Positions 59,852 to 64,000 of a stretch of 64,000 nt of DNA are shown in pieces. The notes under the pieces were generated by a model. That model made no database searches and had not been told where the DNA came from. It was given only the letters and a program-made list of their open reading frames with translations. The translations under genes and the position numbers were made by a program. Positions within the stretch are counted from its first letter, which is position 1, and each line of letters begins with the position of its first letter. The DNA comes from Streptomyces roseolus. Its GTDB lineage: Bacteria > Actinomycetota > Actinomycetes > Streptomycetales > Streptomycetaceae. The stretch is from the NCBI RefSeq assembly GCF_014649855.1, contig NZ_BMTV01000005.1, positions 253,007 to 317,006 on the forward strand. Reading direction: 5' to 3'.

Positions 59852-60465
59852 CGGAGTCTCCAGGAGGGCAGCAACAAGTCCACAGCATCGTTGTGGTCCG
59901 GCGGCCGGGTGACCTCAGCCGCAGTCCATGGTGCGCCTCACCCTGCCCGGATGGTCTTCCTTTCGGAAGATCCGATCTCTGTCTGCGTGATGATCAGGAC
60001 CCTGGCGTCGGTGGTGAAGGTCAGGGGCGCGTGCCGCCAGATCGGTTGGGGTCTCTGGCGAAGCCAGGGCCCGCATGTCGAGGGGCGACTGCTTGCCGGG
60101 GCCGACGGTCGGGATCACCGTGTCAGTGCGGCCCTCTCGCCAGCTCGCCAACCGTGTCCAGAACGCCTTCGCGGCCCTTGGAACGCCCCTGACGCAGGAC
60201 CAGGAAGCCACGTCGTTGGTCGCGACGACCGCATGCTTGAACATTTGCGAAGGGAGGACCCGGGGCCCGGCGGAGTGGATGTCGCCGCTGCGGGAGGTCC
60301 CCTGTGGTGCGTGAGGGGGGAGACCGCGACGAAGTGCATTGGGGGCTCTCTATGGGCATCCGCGTCGGTCACCGAGCGGGTGATCAAGAGTGGCGCGCCG
60401 ACTCGGCGGCACGACCTGAAGGCCAACGCAATAGTATTTTCTGAGAAGTGATTGAGCGTCATATT
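59852..60465. other. Decayed intermodule segment without a supported gene
   Basis: 614 bases with several overlapping frames, none with normal codon bias, ribosome-binding site and recognisable motif together. The right end (60425-60465) is AT-rich (AATAGTATTTTCTGAGAAG) and abuts the 58-bp repeat exactly, marking a junction. It could contain remains of an integration gene, but nothing is identifiable by eye. Confidence 0.5.
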
Positions 60466-60853
60466 GCCCAAGAACCACACGGACTATACGCCGATGCCTG
60501 GGGCGTGGCCAGACATTCACATGACGCCCGCGCAGGGGGTCCAGGCCCATCTTGACCTGCAGGGAGGTGCTCCGGCCGGTGTGATGCTGCCGATCCACTG
60601 GGCCACGTTCAACCTGGCTCCGCATCCGTGGGCGGAGCCGGGGGAGTGGACGAAGGACGCGGCGGAGGAAGTCGGGCAGGCGGTGGCGTTCCCGCGTCCC
60701 GGTGAGCCGTTCGAGCCGGCGGGCAAGCTGCCCGCGGATGCTTGGTTGCGTGGGGTGTCTCAGCCGATTGCCCGTCCGTGGCGCCGGCCGAAGCCGGCGC
60801 AGATTCCTGTCGAGGCGTCCGAGCGTGATCTCGACCTGGCGGGTGATCGGTGA
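60466..60853 (+). pseudogene. Third copy of the metallo-hydrolase 3' end (copy C), without a 5' part
   Basis: 129 codons parallel to residues 286-413 of the hydrolase (KNHTDYTPMPGAWPDIHM, IHWATFNLAPHPWAEP, AGKLP, ending DLDLAGDR). The first 58 bases (60466-60523) are identical to 52055-52112. The frame is intact, but the zinc site and all upstream sequence are lacking; the only start is a TTG in foreign sequence. It is best read as the displaced 3' end left when the previous module inserted. Near-neutral decay has not set in, unlike copy B. Confidence 0.8.
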
Positions 60854-61050
60854 CGTCGGGCGAGGACGAGCTAGGCAGGGTCGTGACCCTACTGGCTCGC
60901 CTCTCGGCCGAGCAACGTGATCGGATGCTGCATGCTCTGGACGGTCCGTCCCGGCGGGAACCTTCGGTGTGCGCGCCGCGGTTCGTGCCCTTGCCGACCA
61001 GAGCGGGTTCGTCCTCGGTTGTCGTCCGTACATGCATCGTGGATACCTGA
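60850..61050 (+). CDS. 66-residue protein (copy C)
   Basis: Same length as copy A and same GTGA overlap with the hydrolase fragment. Sequence: VTSGEDELGRVVTLLARL, RDRMLHALDGPSRRE, FVPLPTRAGSSSVVVRT. The frame is preserved while its upstream partner lost the 5' part, so it may still be expressed if transcribed from a neighbouring promoter. The function is unknown. Confidence 0.45.
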   Translation: MTSGEDELGRVVTLLARLSAEQRDRMLHALDGPSRREPSVCAPRFVPLPTRAGSSSVVVRTCIVDT

Positions 61051-61061
61051 GCATGTACCCA

Positions 61062-61094
61062 AAGAAGCCTCACCGGTTCGCCGGCGGGCTTCTT
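61062..61094 (+). terminator. Hairpin terminator with UUCG tetraloop after copy C
   Basis: AAGAAGCC (61062-61069) pairs with GGCTTCTT (61087-61094); inner CCGG pairs close a TTCG loop (61077-61080). Pyrimidine-rich TCTTCGTTCTT follows. It lies 12 bases beyond the 66-codon ORF. Confidence 0.75.
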
Positions 61095-61192
61095 CTTCGT
61101 TCTTAGTCGGCTCGCTCGGGTGCAGCTGGATCAGGGTCTTGCCGCGGTGCGAGGCTCGGGGTGAGGTTGGAGGATGAAGGCGGTCCTTCATG

Positions 61193-61625
61193 TCATGCCA
61201 GCACGGATACGAGCGTGGAGGTAGTGGTCGAACGGGTGGGGGCGTCTTGAGGGTGAGATCGGGGAAAGGGGTGCTGGAACTTCTCAGCGAGGAAGGCTGG
61301 GACGGCGGCGTACCACCGGTCGACGATGGCGGCCTGCTGCTCGATTGAGTTGGAGGACCACGGCTTGGCCGCGTCGCCCGCACCGCAGGTGAGCCAGGGC
61401 GAGCAGGGCCTGTCTCGAGGCGGGGAGAAGACGCCAGCGCGTCCCGATCCCCTGCTGTCTGGCCTTCAGCCGCCTGGTCAGGAGCCGCAGGATGCGATGG
61501 GGCACATCGACCGAGGATGGGTGTACGAGCACGCGAAGCTCCGGGCAGGCACGGGTGATCTTGGTCGAGATCCGTCTATCAGGAGCTTCGCCATTGCGCA
61601 GGCGTGTCCAGCTCGCGGTCAACAC
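61193..61625 (-). pseudogene. Transposase N-terminal remnant joined to an unrelated fragment
   Basis: The minus frame from 61625 reads LRVLVHPSSVDVPHRILRLL, RRLKARQQGIGTRWRLL and SRQALLALAHLRCG, the N-terminal pattern of IS5-type streptomycete transposases. After LRCG (near 61378) the similarity stops. Another frame (61378-61193) continues with GDAAKPWSSNSIEQQAAIVDRWYAA to a TGA; the EQQAxIVxxWY pattern recalls the ends of DUF4157-like proteins, an uncertain match. Together this is a scar of at least one insertion and deletion. The remaining parts of the 61095-61722 gap show nothing else. Confidence 0.55.
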
Positions 61626-61722
61626 CGCCAGTTTGGCAAAGGTTCAATGTCAGACCTCGGTTATAGGGTCCGTACGGTGAGGTGCCTGGGCGTGTGACCC
61701 TGCGCTGTGTCGGGGAGGACAC

Positions 61723-63966
61723 ATGGCTCTGTTGACTTCGGCGCTGCTAGCGAAGGCAGCCATGCCGTGGGCTGGCAAGCTCGCGCTGAGCGGGTTCACG
61801 AAGGTTTTTCGCAGGCCCAAGGTGGCGCGTGCCGCGGCCAAGCGGGCGACTGAGGCCGGGATTCCAGTGAGGGCGAAGTCGCTGCGAGTCTGGCTGGCGC
61901 GTAAGGACACTGGCGAACAGCTGCGTACATGTACTGAGGCATCACTCGACCAGGCGGCTGGACGCCTCGCTTACATGATGCCTGGCGGTAGCGCTGAGGA
62001 ACGCCGTCGTAATGCGCTGCAGGTGCTGTGGATGGTGATGGAGGAGTCGGTGCGTGCTGCCGATCCCTCGCAGGCGGCCCTTCTCGTCGGTACCTGGGGG
62101 CTACAGACCACGAAGGAGGAGGGACAGAAGACCCGGGACCAGATCCAGGAACTCCGTCAGGATGTGCGAGGCCGCGACGGTCTTGAGCAGGCCGTGAGTA
62201 CGCTCAGTTCCTGGGCAGCCGAGGAAGCCCGCCACCTCGCCTCGTCGTGGCCAGGAGTGATCAAGTGCATGGGCATTTTGCACCCCCTGGGGCGGCAGCG
62301 CGGAGATGTCCTGCGGCAGTGGGCGGATACCCATCCGGCCTGGCTTGAGGACGCCCCAGCCGGCGCCTACGCCTGGCTAGGACATCTTGCGGCCGACTAT
62401 GACGTTGCTGGTGCGGCCCGGCATTTCTTCGAAATGTGTTTGCGAGAAGGGGGGCATCCCCGGGACTACTACACGGTGCTGGCGGCGCTCCACCCGAAGG
62501 ACGGGACGGAGGAAGATACACGCGCCTACCTTGCTACACACGGGGAGGGGAGCTCGTCCCCTCTCCTGGCAGCGTTCCGTGGTTTTCTCGACGGCGCGTG
62601 GGAGCAGGGCTTGGTAGACCTCAGGCGGTGGGAATCACACGATGCGCGATCAGCGGCCATCAAGACCCACTTTGAGGCCAAGGCGCTGCTCAACCTCCAG
62701 CGATTGGAGGAGGCACTGGCAGTACTTCGAGGGGCCGACGAGTCCGCCAGCGGTATCGGATTGACCCTGGCCGCCACGCTCTTGGAGCACGCCCGCAGCA
62801 GCCGGACCACGAATAGGCTCGGTGCCGGCCAGGAGGCCCTGGCCGTGGCCCTCCGCGCTAGGAACAACCGTCGGAGCTGGTCGGGCGACAGCACCGAAGC
62901 AGCTGTGCTGGCCGTACAGGCGGCGGTGGTGAGCGAGGACTTGGCCCTGGCGTGGAAGCTTGCCCGGCCGGTGCCGGAAGGGGAAGCCGAACCGCATGAG
63001 GCCGAAGACCCCCGCATGGGCATGCAGACCGCCCTGGTTGCCGCGATGACGGGACGGTGGCGGGAGGCCGAGGAACTGGTGCAGTGCATGCCACATGGGT
63101 TCGCGCGTGCGCATGCCTCGGCGGTTCTCGCGGAATCGAGGGAGGGACGCGGCACGAACACCGCGGAGGTTCAGCGGTTGTGGCAGGAGGCATGGGAAGT
63201 CGCTGGCACGGAGAGCGAACAGTTCACGGCTGCGGCTGGCCTGGCCTCCAGCGGTGCGGACCTACCCGACCTAAGCCACCTCGAACCCCTCTTCGGCGAG
63301 CGCGTTGGGGAACTCGAACTTCTCGCCCGGGCCCTGCACGCTGAGGGGAGCGATCCGCTCAGCCTGCTGCGTGCCAACGTCACCAGGAGCCCGGCCATCG
63401 TGGTCGCACTTGCCGAGCGCTACCACCGTGCCGGCGATATCGCTCTGGCTGCCGAGACTCTAAGAGACGGTTCCGCCGAGTGGAACGACGCGCGGCTGAT
63501 GGCCATGGCTGCGGGCCTGTTCCTGGAAGCCAAGGACCACCGGCAGGCTGGTGAGTGCGCACAGGAAGCACTGCGGATGGCCGGACCGCGCTGGGCCGGG
63601 CAGGGACGCATGTACGCGCTCCTCGTTGAGGCCGAAGCCGCCGACGGGCGCTACGACCGCGCTACGGATGCGGCCCTGCGCCTTCTCGAACTCGACCCCT
63701 TGGACATCGACGCCCGCTGGGCCCTGGTCAAGTGCTACGCGCTCCGCGGCCTGCTTGACCTGGCGTGGCAGGCTCTCACCACCGGCGGGCAGGGGCAGCC
63801 CCTCGACCCGCGCAGCTCGGACGAGACAGCCCTGTGGGTCATGCTCGGGGCACGCTCCAGCGTCGACCCGCACTTCACCGGGCGGGCCCTCGCACTGACG
63901 CAGCGCTGGCGCGATGACAGTGACCTAGGGTCTGTTGTGAAAGTGCTGGTCACAGCCACTCGTTGA
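61723..63966 (+). CDS. Large TPR-containing protein truncated by an insertion sequence
   Basis: 747 residues as read, of which the last 12 (GSVVKVLVTATR) come from an inserted IS. The N-terminal domain (1-150) is helical, Ala-rich, with two hydrophobic stretches, and resembles effector-associated domains in front of NLR-like proteins, but no NTPase follows. From about residue 200 TPR-like units run to the end (AGAYAWLGHLAADYDVAGAARHFF, AKALLNLQRLEEALAVLRGA, ALAERYHRAGDIALAAETLRD, GRYDRATDAALRLLELDPLDIDARWALVKCY). GGGGAGGACAC precedes ATG 61723. The original C-terminus probably continues beyond the IS outside the window. Confidence 0.7.
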   Translation: MALLTSALLAKAAMPWAGKLALSGFTKVFRRPKVARAAAKRATEAGIPVRAKSLRVWLARKDTGEQLRTCTEASLDQAAGRLAYMMPGGSAEERRRNALQVLWMVMEESVRAADPSQAALLVGTWGLQTTKEEGQKTRDQIQELRQDVRGRDGLEQAVSTLSSWAAEEARHLASSWPGVIKCMGILHPLGRQRGDVLRQWADTHPAWLEDAPAGAYAWLGHLAADYDVAGAARHFFEMCLREGGHPRDYYTVLAALHPKDGTEEDTRAYLATHGEGSSSPLLAAFRGFLDGAWEQGLVDLRRWESHDARSAAIKTHFEAKALLNLQRLEEALAVLRGADESASGIGLTLAATLLEHARSSRTTNRLGAGQEALAVALRARNNRRSWSGDSTEAAVLAVQAAVVSEDLALAWKLARPVPEGEAEPHEAEDPRMGMQTALVAAMTGRWREAEELVQCMPHGFARAHASAVLAESREGRGTNTAEVQRLWQEAWEVAGTESEQFTAAAGLASSGADLPDLSHLEPLFGERVGELELLARALHAEGSDPLSLLRANVTRSPAIVVALAERYHRAGDIALAAETLRDGSAEWNDARLMAMAAGLFLEAKDHRQAGECAQEALRMAGPRWAGQGRMYALLVEAEAADGRYDRATDAALRLLELDPLDIDARWALVKCYALRGLLDLAWQALTTGGQGQPLDPRSSDETALWVMLGARSSVDPHFTGRALALTQRWRDDSDLGSVVKVLVTATR

Positions 63967-64000
63967 TGGCTGCGACCAGCACGGTCGCTTCGTAGCGGAC
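63929..64000 (-). mobile_element. Insertion sequence end with partial transposase, IS5-like
   Basis: Starting after CTAG (63925-63928, a possible target site), GGTCTGTTGTGAAAGTG looks like an IS terminal repeat. On the minus strand 63950-64000 encodes VRYEATVLVAAINEWL and a stop, a C-terminal pattern I associate with IS5-family transposases. The rest of the element is outside the window. Confidence 0.6.

Larger units (their letters stand above)
52070..64000. mobile_element. Accretion island inside the metallo-hydrolase 3' end
   Basis: From about 52070 to the window end the codon bias and GC content fall relative to the left side, and genes are accessory. Three copies of the hydrolase 3' end plus a 66-codon ORF (52055, 53865, 60466) delimit at least three modules: about 1.2 kb with a HEAT protein, 6.2 kb with nuclease genes, and a third that runs past the window with a TPR gene. 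No integrase, excisionase or tRNA is visible inside the window. The mechanism could be site-specific integration in trans or homologous exchange between 3' ends. Confidence 0.7.

Noticed and set aside
59891..60451. Plus-strand frame of 186 codons left of the right-hand repeat
   Set aside because: Mixed codon bias, no ribosome-binding site, no recognisable motif; left as decayed sequence.
60452..60853. Copy C as a functional hydrolase gene
   Set aside because: It lacks the zinc-binding HxHxDH and the first 285 residues, and the only start is a TTG in foreign sequence with no ribosome-binding site.
52040..61100. Integrase or tRNA-type attachment site for the island
   Set aside because: No tyrosine or serine recombinase motif and no tRNA-like sequence could be found in the window, so a classical integrative element was not claimed.
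1..64000. CRISPR array
   Set aside because: No regularly spaced short repeats were seen; the 50231-50310 repeats are only two units without spacers.

Overview
The window looks like a chromosomal segment of a Streptomyces-type actinomycete. GC content is very high, third codon positions are almost always G or C, genes often overlap at ATGA or GTGA junctions, and the gene content is typical: hopanoid operon, idi, HdeD and GlxA proteins, a LysM/M23 peptidase behind a c-di-AMP riboswitch, and an XRE-cupin regulator. From memory, the order matches the S. coelicolor SCO67xx neighbourhood. No tRNA, rRNA or CRISPR array was seen.

Positions 1-20,000 are core-like. They hold a secreted sphingomyelinase-type phosphodiesterase (partial), an orphan ATP-synthase b-like protein, a MpaB/DUF2236 protein, secreted M1 and M14 peptidases, a D-amino-acid oxidase, an ABC-F/ComB/small-protein operon, tex, an SCO6745-type protein, two adjacent DJ-1/PfpI proteins, a crotonase lacking both usual glutamates, an HdeD protein, an ATP-binding anti-sigma-type protein, idi and a methyltransferase-acetyltransferase fusion. 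A CDF metal transporter follows at 20,014.

Positions 21,365-27,583 form a tightly coupled set: two CDP-alcohol phosphotransferases (one apparently starting at CTG), a LicC/IPCT-like nucleotidyltransferase, a glycerol-1-phosphate-dehydrogenase-like enzyme and a TagGH-like ABC exporter. I read this as a pathway that activates a polyol phosphate with CTP, transfers it to an acceptor and exports the product. I know of no characterised system with this composition. A TetR gene separates it from the hopanoid operon (28,567-38,198): hpnC, hpnD, hpnE, polyprenyl synthase, shc, hpnG, hpnH and a class III aminotransferase. The ispG and dxs copies that I recall between hpnH and the aminotransferase in S. 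coelicolor are absent. An XRE-cupin gene with two tandem palindromic operators follows.

Positions 39,000-51,100 hold a tyrosine phosphatase, the riboswitch-controlled M23 peptidase, an SGNH hydrolase, the uncharacterised STM4011-STM4015 operon (two radical SAM proteins, sulfatase-like hydrolase, ATP-grasp-like protein, leucine-rich-repeat protein), a divergent pair including a DUF6745 protein, a SIMPL protein and a TetR regulator.

From about 52,070 to the end the composition changes. A metallo-beta-lactamase-fold gene (51,201-52,442) switches codon usage near its 3' end. That 3' end plus a following 66-codon ORF recurs as a decayed copy at 53,865-54,230 and a well-preserved copy at 60,466-61,050; a 58-bp stretch is identical between the first and third copies. 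Between and beyond the copies lie nuclease- and repeat-protein genes resembling anti-phage cargo: a HEAT protein, a HEPN/zinc-ribbon protein, an HNH protein, a winged-helix plus PD-(D/E)XK pair, and a TPR protein cut by an insertion sequence. No integrase is visible. I interpret this as an integration hotspot in a protein-coding gene, where each arriving module restores the gene's 3' end.
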